64,000 nt of DNA from Gammaproteobacteria bacterium (GCA_012960755.1 DUAT01000017.1:71179-135178), one strand, 5' to 3'; positions 35,355-44,085 are shown, counted from the stretch's first letter. Notes: a model not told the origin generated them from the letters alone. A program made the numbers and translations.

Positions 35355-37133
35355 TCAATTTTCATCCTGAACCAGTCGAAAGTATCTGAAGGTAGGTTGT
35401 TCGTCCATCGTAGCAGAAAGAGATTCACCGTACCGTGCTTTGCAAACCGACAACTCATCCTGCGTCTCCAATAACAATCCGCCGGACCTGAAAATGTAGG
35501 CCCTGCCTAACCTGATAAGCCACATATCTAAAGTTTCAATTGCCTCATCCAGCAAGCTGATTCCCTCTCCGTAGTTTTGCTCCAAACAGAGCTGGAATCC
35601 ATGCAGAAGTTTTAGATAGGCACGACTATGGATGTTCACTTTCTGTTTCAACATTCTTTCGATAGATGGTGTGGGATCTGCTCCACAGAAAATGCTCAAA
35701 ATGATCGCGGAAGCCAGAGTAGCAACGGAGGAGGATGTCTCCAGGGCTTTTTCAACTATACTGTGTATTCCTGTATTACTGTTTTTTCGTACGGCTATTT
35801 CAGCTTGCATCAACATTTTCCGTGCGAGGTATTCCCGGTTCTCAAGTTTCCTGTCGATTTCAATGCCCCGTGATAACAGTTGCTCAGCCGCATTGAGTTC
35901 ATTCAAAGCTATGGAAAGATCCGCCATGCCTTGCAACATGACCGAGTCAGATTGCTCTGATATTCCCATTCCAAGTTTATAACCGTTTTTTGCATCAAGG
36001 TAATCTCCCTTCTGAGCAGAAACCAGAGCACGAATCATAAAACTGTTGTAATAAGCCTTATCATCCATCAGTACATCTTCAGCGAGAGCGTCGGCTTCTT
36101 CTAAGTCTCCGGCATAGAGTGAGTAAAAGGCTGAGTTCTGCCTACCCAGAGTCTTCATTGGATAGAGTTCGAGATCTCTCAAAGAGAGTTCCTTGGCACG
36201 GGCAAAGTCGAGGAGGTAAAAGTAACTCACCGCTAGATTGTTTATCGCGGATTCATCCAATGGTGATAGCTTAAGCATTTCTTCAAGTTCTTTTGAGGCC
36301 TTCTCGTAATCCTGATTGTAAAATGCGTAGTACAGGGCCCTTGCCATTACAGCATTACGAGGACTTTCCAAAGAGTGTGTTGAAATGGCCTTCGACATTG
36401 CATCTCGACTGTCATCGATCCGGCCAAGGTACTGGTACGCGGTGGCCAGTGCTCGATAAGCTTCAAGAAACTGTGGGTCGTGCTGAATTGCTTCAAGGCA
36501 AATCTTCTTCACGTTTGCGTAGTCATTTGCTGCGGCAAATTTGAAGGAAAGCCAGTATTTGTGCAAACTCACCAGGTTTCTTGAGTCAAGGTACTCAATC
36601 ATCTCGTTAGCTAGTTTTGGTGGTGATCCCTGTAAAACAGTACTAGCGTCGAGCACCAAACGGCCGACGAGAGAAGCTGACAATTCATCGTCATGAACTG
36701 AAATTGTCCACTCGGATAACTCCTCGCCATGGATATGAAGTGTCACGATTAATCCTTCGCCTTCTCCTCTGGAAAGTTCTACGTAAAGAAATCCATCAAG
36801 ACCTTCCTCTCGAACAAGCGTAGCAAGTTGCTCGACATCCAGAACCCTTGTTGATCTACCTCTGAAGTCGGATGCGTAAATAAACAGATCTTCGAGGTAT
36901 GGCAGAGCAAGGCTAAGAGCTGTAAAGATAGCGGTTGAAAATTCTTCGGAAATACCTGGGTCCGCTTTGGTCTTTCCTAAGACCCAGGATCTCTGTGTTG
37001 AAACTGGTATTGTTGACGTTCGGTACTGGGCTAGTATCGAACTAATAGAAGGTAACAAGGCACTCAGCGATTTGCCTGAACTATTGTCATTCTTCCAGTC
37101 GACCAGGGAAACTGCTTGTTTTTGACGAAACAA
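35355..37133 (-). CDS. TPR-repeat protein, probably missing its N-terminal domain
   Basis: 592 residues counted from a TTG at 37133; no ATG with a ribosome-binding site fits. An N-terminal 180-residue alpha/beta part (SLSALLPSISSILAQYRTST, SEEFSTAIFTALSLALPYLE) resembles the TolB-like/FlgO-like region that follows DNA-binding or kinase domains in CadC-like regulators and Ser/Thr kinases. From about residue 215 tetratricopeptide repeats run on (EAIQHDPQFLEAYRALATAY and LKLSPLDESAINNLAVSYFY among them). Upstream the frame stays open without a start into the truncated HNH gene. The protein may therefore have lost an N-terminal effector domain. Expression is uncertain. Confidence 0.65.
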   Translation of the reverse strand: MFRQKQAVSLVDWKNDNSSGKSLSALLPSISSILAQYRTSTIPVSTQRSWVLGKTKADPGISEEFSTAIFTALSLALPYLEDLFIYASDFRGRSTRVLDVEQLATLVREEGLDGFLYVELSRGEGEGLIVTLHIHGEELSEWTISVHDDELSASLVGRLVLDASTVLQGSPPKLANEMIEYLDSRNLVSLHKYWLSFKFAAANDYANVKKICLEAIQHDPQFLEAYRALATAYQYLGRIDDSRDAMSKAISTHSLESPRNAVMARALYYAFYNQDYEKASKELEEMLKLSPLDESAINNLAVSYFYLLDFARAKELSLRDLELYPMKTLGRQNSAFYSLYAGDLEEADALAEDVLMDDKAYYNSFMIRALVSAQKGDYLDAKNGYKLGMGISEQSDSVMLQGMADLSIALNELNAAEQLLSRGIEIDRKLENREYLARKMLMQAEIAVRKNSNTGIHSIVEKALETSSSVATLASAIILSIFCGADPTPSIERMLKQKVNIHSRAYLKLLHGFQLCLEQNYGEGISLLDEAIETLDMWLIRLGRAYIFRSGGLLLETQDELSVCKARYGESLSATMDEQPTFRYFRLVQDEN

Positions 37134-37144
37134 TAATGGTGGCT

Positions 37145-37552
37145 TTACATGGTCAAGGAGAACTGGGACAAGTACATTGCGCTCCCGGTGGCGTCAATCG
37201 CATAATCCAGCAATGCCTCCTCATTCACAGGGTTCGCCACTCGCGACAGCGCTCGAACCTTTGAGTAGGATAACGTACCATCTGCAAACGCTTCAGAACA
37301 CAGTGGCAGATTGAACAACTCCATCGCGACCCGCACTTTCTCCCGAGCTGTGCTCATGGTTATGCCACATTTCAGATTCAGCCACTCGGCACAATTGTTC
37401 AGGTTCCACGCCTTCCAACCCTGGCGAATATCGAATTCACGGCCAAGCACCATAAACTCGGACTCCGATGCGTTAATGCGAGGGCCTGGCCTTTTCAATG
37501 ATATAACTTTGATATCTGTATATATATTAATGAGGGGCATGTCGCCTCTCAT
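37145..37552 (-). pseudogene. Truncated DUF222/HNH endonuclease family protein
   Basis: 135 residues. The segment LGREFDIRQGWKAWNLNNCA, then EWLNLKCGITMSTAREKVRV and GTLSYSKVRALSRVANPVNE, is the DUF222 N-terminal region that precedes an HNH nuclease domain. The protein stops ten residues after ALLDYAIDATGSA, where normally about 250 more residues including HNH follow. The truncation point lies at the 5' edge of the TPR gene. The two pieces therefore look joined by a deletion. No nuclease motif remains, so it is inactive as a nuclease. Confidence 0.65.
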
Positions 37553-37739
37553 GTTCTACTGGGATCATATAGTCTAAATAGGAATGTCGCCGTTGTCTGT
37601 TGTAGACGACTTGATTTTCTTCGGTAGTAGGTCCAGCCTATGAACGTCATCGCAGCCGGGTCGTCAGCCCTATCTAATAGAGACTCGGCTGACCACGCGC
37701 AATACTCAAGCGTGAGTCCAATTTGGTGAGGTAGACAGT

Positions 37740-38570
37740 ATGGCAATTGATTACCGGCTAGCCGCTAATGGCGCAGAAAATTTCGATCGTTGGGTTCGAA
37801 TCATGATGGCGCCATTCGTGGATCCTATTCTTCAGCGAGTGAATCTTGAAGAGGGTAAATCGGTTCTCGATATCGGTTGTGGCACAGGATTTTTCACAAG
37901 GGCGGCTCGCAAGGAGGTTGGCCGAACGGGCAAGGTTATTGGTCTGGACCCTAACGGTGGAATGCTAGAGGTTGCAGCTGCCCTCTCTGCGGGCGATGAG
38001 TTGTCTATCGAGTGGTGTGAAGCCTCTGTCGAAGACATGCCGCTAGATAATTTAAAATTCGACGCCGTTATTTCAACCCAGACCATCATGTTTTTCCCTG
38101 ACCTTGAGAAAGGTATCAGGAAAATCTGTGCCGTCATGGCATCAAAAGGTCGCGTGTCAGTTTCGTTTTTTGCGGGTCCGATGGATCGTAGTCCTTACAT
38201 GGCTGCTTACACGAACAGGTTAGAAGAAATTTTACCTGGCACCACAGATCTTGTTCGTCACGCCTACAGATTAGATGGGGAAGAAGTTGCTACGATATTC
38301 CGCAATTCTGGTCTCAAAGCCGTCAAAGCAGAAATCCTGGAGTTTCCGGTTTCTCTCCCTCCAGTAATCAATTTCCTGCCATTGCACATTGCATATTTAC
38401 CTGTGGCGCCTGATTTCGCCGCGCTGGATAAAAGCATTCAGGAGTCATTTTATACCAGCGTTGCCAGCGATTTGGCTGGCTTTGTTCAGCCGCAAAGGAA
38501 CCTATTGGTCCCACTGGCATTGCATGTGGTATCTGGTCAGCACGGTGCAACTGAATTGCCGGAATTATGA
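37740..38570 (+). CDS. Class I SAM-dependent methyltransferase
   Basis: 276 residues; the ATG follows a GGTGAGG-type ribosome-binding site. Motif I is VLDIGCGTGFFTRAARKEVG at about residue 42, followed by the acidic residue of motif II in VIGLDPNGGML, and DAVISTQTIMFFPDLEKGI is motif post-II/III. A Rossmann methyltransferase of the Methyltransf_11/25 type, acting on a small molecule in the cytosol. Substrate unknown. It precedes the TauE-like gene by 44 bases on the same strand. No oddities seen. Confidence 0.85.
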   Translation: MAIDYRLAANGAENFDRWVRIMMAPFVDPILQRVNLEEGKSVLDIGCGTGFFTRAARKEVGRTGKVIGLDPNGGMLEVAAALSAGDELSIEWCEASVEDMPLDNLKFDAVISTQTIMFFPDLEKGIRKICAVMASKGRVSVSFFAGPMDRSPYMAAYTNRLEEILPGTTDLVRHAYRLDGEEVATIFRNSGLKAVKAEILEFPVSLPPVINFLPLHIAYLPVAPDFAALDKSIQESFYTSVASDLAGFVQPQRNLLVPLALHVVSGQHGATELPEL

Positions 38571-38613
38571 ACTACCGGCCAATAACGGAAGTTTAAGGCA
38601 GGGGCAATAGAAA

Positions 38614-39357
38614 ATCGATCCAACACTTCTAATTACATTTTTCCTCGGTTTAGTCCCTACTTTCTTCTTTGTCGCAACTGGTGGCGCTGGACTTATCACG
38701 ACGCCATCTCTGATTATGATGGGCCTGAGTCCGCAGGCAGCAATTGCAACAGACTTATTTGCAATGTTTGGTGGGCGACTTGGAGGTTTGATCGGCCTGC
38801 GTAATTTTCCGGGAGCGAATTCGCGGCTTTCCTGGGGCCTGGCGTCAACTGCAGCTCTGGGAGCATTAGGTGGCACCGTAATCTTGATTTCGGTTGATGA
38901 GTCGATAATGAAGAAAATGCTCGGCATTTTTTTGTTGCTAATTCTAACTGTAATTCTATTTAGACCTGAGATTGGAGTGGATTCTCGACAACCATCAAAG
39001 GCACGCAGGTACCTAGGATATCTAGTATTTTATCTTGTCGGCACATGGGGCGGTTTTGTCGGCGCGGGATTTGCGACTTTAGGAAGCACTTCACTACTGC
39101 TCATTTTTCGGAAGACATTTATTGAAAGTGCCACGGTGATGATGGTGGTGGGACTTGCCGTTGGATTCGTCACGTTTCTTGCATTTTGGTCGCAACAGCT
39201 CATTGATTGGCCAATAGGGATCAGCCTCTTGTTGGGTAAATCAATTGGGGGATATCTTGGGGCTCGCTTCGCTCTAAAGCTTGGCGATAAGTGGATTCGA
39301 GGTGGGTTCATCCTAATTGTGTTGACTGCAAGTGTGATGTTATTAACAACTGGGTAA
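38614..39357 (+). CDS. TauE/SafE family permease, start codon unclear
   Basis: About 247 residues if translation begins at the ATC of 38614 (MDPTLLITFFLGLVPTFFF), or 213 from the first ATG at 38716. The earlier part clearly encodes a first membrane helix and ATGGAGLITTPSLIMMGLSP, a TauE signature, so the ATG start would cut into a conserved helix. A purine-rich AGGCAGGGG sits nine bases before the ATC. No ATG, GTG or TTG is in frame in between after the TAG at 38608. Later GRLGGLIGLRNFPGANSRL and GFVGAGFATLGSTSLLLIF complete the two-fold pattern. Likely exporter of sulfonates or similar anions. Confidence 0.75.
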   Translation: MDPTLLITFFLGLVPTFFFVATGGAGLITTPSLIMMGLSPQAAIATDLFAMFGGRLGGLIGLRNFPGANSRLSWGLASTAALGALGGTVILISVDESIMKKMLGIFLLLILTVILFRPEIGVDSRQPSKARRYLGYLVFYLVGTWGGFVGAGFATLGSTSLLLIFRKTFIESATVMMVVGLAVGFVTFLAFWSQQLIDWPIGISLLLGKSIGGYLGARFALKLGDKWIRGGFILIVLTASVMLLTTG

Positions 39358-39591
39358 GTCTCTTTTTGGTCCTCGACGGCGAATAACCTGGCTTTATTTC
39401 TACCCAAGATTTATGCCGCTATGGAGGTAGCTGCGAAAGTACCAGGACGGGCCTCCATCCGGCCAATAGCAGTCATTAGAGACTTGCAAATAACAGGGAG
39501 AGTATGCAGAAATACATCCGATTATATCCGGATTAGTTAGCAAATTTTCTCTCTACTATATTGTTATACATCATTAGAAGTGACATAGAGA

Positions 39592-39945
39592 ATGGATTGG
39601 AATGCAGTTGGCGCAATCGCCGAATTATTAAGTGCTATAGCAGTAATAGTATCGATCCTATACCTGGCGGTTCAGGTCCAGCAGGGTGCGTCTGATGTTC
39701 GTGCAAGCATCATCCACTCACTACATGCTAACGAAATCGAAATCCAATCGAAACCATCGACGAATGTCATTCTTGCCAGAGCTGTTGAGAAAATCCATAC
39801 AGATCAAATGCTAACCGATGACGAGAGAGCCCAGTTTTCAATGTATTTCTATGTGGCATTTATTAATTTTGAGCAGGTGTATCTTGAATACAAACGACTC
39901 AAAGTAGAGCCCGGACTAAGCGTCTGCTTTCACCAAAAGTGGTAG
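39592..39945 (+). pseudogene. Small membrane protein truncated at the island border
   Basis: 117 residues. The start MDWNAVGAIAELLSAIAVIV continues into a single membrane helix and VQVQQGASDVRASIIHSLHA, a type of small marine-bacterial protein of unknown function that is normally longer. After EYKRLKVEPGL the sequence turns into unrelated residues and stops at 39943. The last bases coincide with one copy of a 21-base repeat and run into the tRNA-like sequence. It therefore looks cut by the same event that placed the tRNA fragment. Probably not functional. Confidence 0.5.
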
Positions 39946-39996
39946 TGCTGTCCTCTCACGGCGGTATAAGCGGTTCGAATCCCCTAGGGAGTACCA
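39938..39996 (+). pseudogene. tRNA-Glu-like 3' portion ending in CCA
   Basis: From a D-arm-like GTGGTAG, through an anticodon arm with CCTCTCACGG (anticodon CTC, Glu), a T-arm with GGTTCGAATCCCC and a final AGGGAGTACCA. This matches the 3' three-quarters of a tRNA-Glu. The 5' acceptor strand expected, about ACTCCCT, is not immediately upstream, and the T-stem has one mismatch. A tRNA 3' end of this type is a standard integration site for tyrosine-recombinase islands; an integrase fragment lies 1.3 kb away. Taken as an attachment-site remnant, not an active tRNA. Confidence 0.55.
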
Positions 39997-40008
39997 AATA
40001 TAACAGAA

Positions 40009-40040
40009 GGTTAGCTGGAGAATCCGGCTAGCCTCTTTTT
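40009..40040 (+). terminator. Rho-independent terminator after the tRNA remnant
   Basis: Ten-base stem GGTTAGCTGG / CCGGCTAGCC (all paired, two G-U) with loop AGAAT, then TCTTTTT. It lies 12 bases downstream of the CCA end, as expected for a tRNA operon terminator that travelled with the tRNA end. Confidence 0.75.
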
Positions 40041-40135
40041 CGTACTGCTAATCTACAGCTAGTCGTTTTGCGCAACTAGATGCTTCCTTGCCCGGACGTT
40101 ACTTGATGACCGCTTTTCCCGAGTCGGAGTTTCGT

Positions 40136-40726
40136 TTAACTCAAACGTTCGCGCACGCGTTTGACATACTCGTCACGCTCCTTGCCGGACAGGCTTTCGA
40201 TCTTGTCAATGAGTTTGTTCATCAACGCAGGTACTTCATAAAAGTGCCACGAATGCGCGTTACACAATGCATGTATTGACGCAAGCGTCAGCCCGGTTTC
40301 ATGGTCGTGATGCAGGTGAATGGGATTTTTCAGAAACCCTTCTTTGCGTCCCGGCGAGTCGTCCCACTCAATATCGTCGGCTGAGTCGCGAACAAAACTG
40401 TTCGGTTCATCATCCAGCTTCTCAAAGCAATACAAGCACCGACCACCAAAGCTTCTGGTGTATTCATCACGCAACTCGCGCTTTTTTTTCCAATTCAGCT
40501 TGTCGTAATTTTGAGGAATCAGGCCGCCATGTGGATGCCTAATGTGCATTGTCGTCCCATCCATGTTCGTCATGTATTGGAGCGGCGACAGCGGATAGAT
40601 AACGTCAATCCAACGGCGTACCGTTCGAGCAGTGACGCCGAACTCGCGACCAACAGATGCCATCGTTCGGTTTTCATCCTTAACGAGTGCTACCGCACGA
40701 CGGTGGCGTGATGTTATTTCCTTCAT
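40136..40726 (-). CDS. Endonuclease VII-like HNH protein with N-terminal HTH
   Basis: 196 residues. Residues 8-45 (SRHRRAVALVKDENRTMASV and FGVTARTVRRWIDV) form a resolvase-like helix-turn-helix. From about residue 95, a zinc pair in GGRCLYCFEKL and then PIHLHHDHETGLTLASIHAL with CNAHS form a His-Me finger nuclease resembling phage recombination endonuclease VII (usual pattern HHDHxTG..RG.LC..CN). The second zinc cysteine pair is only partly kept. It is probably a DNA nuclease of a mobile element, sitting inside the decayed island between the tRNA remnant and the integrase fragment. Appears intact. Confidence 0.65.
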   Translation of the reverse strand: MKEITSRHRRAVALVKDENRTMASVGREFGVTARTVRRWIDVIYPLSPLQYMTNMDGTTMHIRHPHGGLIPQNYDKLNWKKKRELRDEYTRSFGGRCLYCFEKLDDEPNSFVRDSADDIEWDDSPGRKEGFLKNPIHLHHDHETGLTLASIHALCNAHSWHFYEVPALMNKLIDKIESLSGKERDEYVKRVRERLS

Positions 40727-40738
40727 AGTTGTGTCTCC

Positions 40739-41316
40739 AGTGCCGCTACATACTCGAAAGCGAACCTTAATGAACTAGCAACGATTGCTTGGTGGATTAT
40801 CGCGATGTCTGCTTTCACCGAAAGTGGCCTCTCAGATCCAGCCTTTGAGGAAACAATGCCTCGTAACTTCTCAAACTCCAACATGAACCCAGGTTTTGCC
40901 TTGGCATGGAAGCACTGGTTCCTGTTGGGCTTCCGCAAGTTCGAAGTGTTTGCATAGTGTTTTGAGTTTCATGCCTAGTCCTTGTGTTGTGAGTCGTCTT
41001 TATGTGTTTTGTCTTCTTGACTTAGAACGAGATCGATGTAGTCCTCGAGTAACCAAAGACTTTGTTCGTCGATCAGTTCACGCTGTCTTCGTTTTAGCCT
41101 TTCAATAGCAATGTTCACGACAACGCCGGACATCTAGGATTACTCTTCATTACGGAGCCTGATAATGACATCAAAGGACCGTGCTCCCTAGTCTCGACGA
41201 GCCAAAATGTAGTCAGGTAAATATTGGGGTGTGAATGAGCTAGAATTGCACGCAGGCGCACTTAGGATCCTTATCTAATGTCTGCTATGGGTACACTGCG
41301 GCTAGATTCGGGATCC
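40739..41316. other. Island interior without recognisable gene
   Basis: About 580 bases between the nuclease gene and the integrase fragment. Short overlapping frames exist on both strands but none shows a known motif or ribosome-binding site. A second copy of the 21-base repeat found at 39922 lies at 40807-40827. The bases GCTCCCTAGTCT at 41183-41194 resemble a tRNA-Glu 5' end and could pair with the 3' acceptor strand of the remnant at 39990, a weak hint only. Confidence 0.4.
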
Positions 41317-41544
41317 TCATACCTCTTTCCGTCGTGTCAGCAATGGAATAGTAAGCGGCGTTTCCTTCCAGAAATCCTTGAAGCTTTGCGGAGACAGTTC
41401 AGTATACCTGACAGTATGTTGGATGTTCTTATGGCCCATGTAATGTTGAATTGCCCGGGTATCCTTGCCATCGTTGGCCAATTTACGACCGGCTGAGTGG
41501 CGCAACATGTGAGGCATTATCTGGTTATGACAAGACCCCAGCAT
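41317..41544 (-). pseudogene. Tyrosine recombinase (integrase) C-terminal fragment
   Basis: 75 codons on the - strand read MPHMLRHSAGRKLANDGKDT, then RAIQHYMGHKNIQHTVRYTEL. The HxLRH box, the GH box and the RYT nucleophile Tyr of phage-type tyrosine recombinases are all present, so it is the end of the catalytic domain. The N-terminal core-binding part and the first catalytic Arg are missing, and the upstream sequence is not an extension in any frame. It is the relic of the integrase that probably inserted the island at the tRNA-Glu end. Confidence 0.75.
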
Positions 41545-41713
41545 GGGGCGAAGACAGGAGGAAGAAACTGGTTAAGCGGCGTAGGAGACGTCGCACCCTT
41601 TACGGCGGTGGGGCGAGTGGTATTGGTGGAGAGGAGTACCCACCCAGGAAAGGCACCCGTCTCAACTCAGCGCGGATTAAATGTAGATGTACCCAGGCAG
41701 ATAGTAGTCAAAC

Positions 41714-42409
41714 CTAATGCTGTTCCTCAGAGCCCCCCAAATCGATTTCTTCACCAAGTTTCGACGCCAGCTGGATCAGCGCATTTTCCAGGGCATCTAC
41801 CCGGGACTCCAGTTTGTTAATCTGCTGATCCCTGTTAATCGCAGGTGCTCGCTGCACAACATCCGTTTCCTCTGGTGTAGATTCAATCTCACCGAAGAAC
41901 AGGTGGGTATATTCGTGATCCATGCGGCCGGATTGACGAGGTAACCGGACGACCACAGGACCGCCTTCACGGTCCATCAACGCTTTCAGGCAATCGGTCA
42001 CTTGCTGGTTCTCTTCAAAACCGCCATCAAAACTGTGCAGCCGACCACTGCGGCTTCGCAATTCTCCCGGTGTCTGCGGCCCCCGCAGTAACAACAGGCA
42101 AACAATTGCGTATTCAGCCTGGTCGAACTGACACTCGGCGAGCAGGGTGTTGCATAGTCGTTGGGTGTACTTTTCGACATTGTTCTTAAAACCTTCTTCG
42201 ATGCTCACGAGGTGTTTGTCCTTGAGCTGGCGACCTGTTCTCTGCACATCGCCCGTTTGCAAGGACATGACCGGAGAGCGACTTGATTTTTGATTACAGG
42301 CATTGGTCAGCGCATTTAAGGTCAATGGATATTGATCCGGCGTCGTCACCGCTTTCTCCATCAGACAACCGATAATCCTTGCCTCTTCAGGTGTAAGTTG
42401 GATGTTCAT
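41714..42409 (-). CDS. yceH: YceH family (DUF480) protein
   Basis: 231 residues. The winged-helix pattern of YceH is complete: LTPEEARIIGCLMEKAVTTP at the start, DQYPLTLNALTNACNQKSSR at about residue 24, ALRELQ-like VQRTGRQLKDKHLV, and LLLLRGPQTPGELRSRSGRL at about 107. The C-terminus adds a coiled-coil helix (LESRVDALENALIQLASKLG). Common in gammaproteobacteria, function unknown, possibly a DNA-binding regulator. It lies just outside the island on the - strand and shares direction with the PhyH gene upstream, 60 bases away. This conserved gene marks the return to core sequence. Confidence 0.92.
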   Translation of the reverse strand: MNIQLTPEEARIIGCLMEKAVTTPDQYPLTLNALTNACNQKSSRSPVMSLQTGDVQRTGRQLKDKHLVSIEEGFKNNVEKYTQRLCNTLLAECQFDQAEYAIVCLLLLRGPQTPGELRSRSGRLHSFDGGFEENQQVTDCLKALMDREGGPVVVRLPRQSGRMDHEYTHLFFGEIESTPEETDVVQRAPAINRDQQINKLESRVDALENALIQLASKLGEEIDLGGSEEQH

Positions 42410-42469
42410 ACAAGCGCGAATCCGTTTCTAAAAGTGAGGAATGTCGTTACCAGGGTCGACTCGTTTGGC

Positions 42470-43324
42470 TCAAACAGCATCGAGAATGACGTCCGCCTGA
42501 TCCTTTGGAACATAGAAATAGGAACCCGGCCTGAAATCATATCCCAGGTCACCCAGCAAACGACGCTGCCTTGCCGTACCCTGCTGTGACTCTACCGGAA
42601 TTACACCATGATCATAGGAACGCACCCAGAGCTGGCAATAGTTATAAAGCAGAACTTTTCGTGCCTTACCTGAAAGATTTTTTGCCGGGCCGTGCCAGAG
42701 GGAATGTGGAAACAGGTAGACATCCCCGGCTTTACCCATCAACTGTACGGCACCCGGTGAATAGGGTGTGGTTATCTGTTGGTGAATATGATCAGGTATT
42801 TGATTCACATGGCTCCCCGGGAACACAGTCAAGTTGCCACTGTCTTTTTCCTGCACGTCACTGAGCAGATACATGGCTTTCATCGCAATAGGTGGGCTGT
42901 CTTCTGCGACTCGGATTCTTCTCAGACTTTCACCGCCATCAGTATGGGTATAACCAGGGAACTTCTCGGTGGACGGTCTCGAGATCGCCTGGGTCATGCT
43001 GAGTATAATGTTTGGGCCCATAATGTCGACTATGTAGTCAAATACGGGCGCCTGATCAATTAAGTCAATAAATACCTGGTGGTATCGCAGCAGGTCTCGC
43101 CGATCCATGAACCCCTGTGGATCTGTATCTGGCGCATGATCCATCCACTTGTAGTGACCAATGGGTAACTCAGGATTCCTGTCCGGTTCGTAGCCGGGTG
43201 CCTGACGGAACCGGTCCATTTCACCAATAAAAAACTCAACCTGGCCCGGATCAAACACCTGTTCGAGGTGTAAGTATCCGTCAGTCTGCCATTGGACTCG
43301 TTGTTGCTCAGTTAGCTGCAGCAT
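42470..43324 (-). CDS. Phytanoyl-CoA dioxygenase (PhyH) family protein
   Basis: 284 residues. The Fe/2-oxoglutarate triad can be traced: HTDGGESLRRIRV at about residue 128 supplies HxD, and HSLWHGPAKNLSGKARKVLL at about 208 the distal His with the Arg that binds 2-oxoglutarate. The N-terminus WQTDGYLHLEQVFDPGQVEF is typical. It differs from the PhyH protein at 2000, sharing only the motifs. A cytosolic dioxygenase acting on an unknown organic substrate. It stands between yceH and the kinase/receiver operon and shares strand with both, so the gene edges alone do not define operons here. Confidence 0.87.
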   Translation of the reverse strand: MLQLTEQQRVQWQTDGYLHLEQVFDPGQVEFFIGEMDRFRQAPGYEPDRNPELPIGHYKWMDHAPDTDPQGFMDRRDLLRYHQVFIDLIDQAPVFDYIVDIMGPNIILSMTQAISRPSTEKFPGYTHTDGGESLRRIRVAEDSPPIAMKAMYLLSDVQEKDSGNLTVFPGSHVNQIPDHIHQQITTPYSPGAVQLMGKAGDVYLFPHSLWHGPAKNLSGKARKVLLYNYCQLWVRSYDHGVIPVESQQGTARQRRLLGDLGYDFRPGSYFYVPKDQADVILDAV

Positions 43325-43394
43325 ATTCAGCTCCCGGTTACCTGGTGGTTAGATGGTCAGTAACCCATTTTTGAGCTACTGATTTATTAGTCGT

Positions 43395-44066
43395 TTACCT
43401 CGACTGGCCGCGCGGATTCGCAATGATCTGGTCAATGGCCGCCTGGGTATGCCTCTTGATATCATTGTCTACATCGAGTGCCATCACCTTCTTGAAAATA
43501 GGCAAATACTCCAGTTGTGGGTTGGAATACAAGGGTGAAAGGTCCGGGTAGATATCATCGGTTGAAGGTTTCTCCTGGTCCAGCAGAATCCTGAGGCGCA
43601 TAATTCGACCCAGTTGTTCCAGTTCGCCCGCATAGACACCTTTTGCATCCTTAAACCACTGGTCAAATCGACTCTGCAGATTAGCCGCCTGTTCGTCCCA
43701 GGCATCCAGTTGCGCCTGGGCCTTCGTGGTGACGTCCTTGTTTTCCCGATAGAGGATAAAAGCACCAATCCCGAACAAAATACCCACAAAACCGATAACG
43801 ATACCGCTCACCCAGGAAATGGCGTCGATGTAGTTGCCGATATCACCGTCCCTTTGATCAAGCCGGGTCAGAATTGATGCATTCTGCGTTTCAAGCTCAT
43901 TTATGTGACTTTCGATCCTGGATTCAAGTTTTTGATTTTCCAGTTGCAATTGGCTTTTCGTGACAGCATTAAGCAATTCAAGCTGTCGGGAAAGGTCCTG
44001 ATCATTCTCTGCCATAGCCGGAAAAGCCAGCAGCATGAGCCCACAAAATATGTACAGGTATTTCAT
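43395..44066 (-). CDS. Exported or membrane coiled-coil protein of unknown function
   Basis: 223 residues. The leader KYLYIFCGLMLLAFPAMAEN is a signal peptide. A charged helical stretch (residues 25-65, LENQKLESRIESHINELETQ) is likely coiled coil, followed by a TM helix VSGIVIGFVGILFGIGAFIL at about residue 87, then a second helical region with YAGELEQLGRIMRLRILLDQ. So the N half is outside and the C half inside the cytoplasm if the TM is oriented in the usual way. Last gene of a three-gene - strand operon, 19 bases after the receiver protein. Possibly the membrane partner or target of that signalling pair. Confidence 0.65.
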   Translation of the reverse strand: MKYLYIFCGLMLLAFPAMAENDQDLSRQLELLNAVTKSQLQLENQKLESRIESHINELETQNASILTRLDQRDGDIGNYIDAISWVSGIVIGFVGILFGIGAFILYRENKDVTTKAQAQLDAWDEQAANLQSRFDQWFKDAKGVYAGELEQLGRIMRLRILLDQEKPSTDDIYPDLSPLYSNPQLEYLPIFKKVMALDVDNDIKRHTQAAIDQIIANPRGQSR

Positions 44067-44085
44067 TGTAGTCCGTTCCAGGCTC

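Noticed and set aside
40807..40959. 50-codon + strand ORF starting in the 21-base repeat
   Set aside because: No ribosome-binding site or recognisable sequence; kept only as a repeat copy.
41575..41640. tRNA-like CACCCTTTACGGCGG beside the integrase fragment
   Set aside because: The arms do not pair, and no T-arm or acceptor end follows; not counted as a second tRNA remnant.
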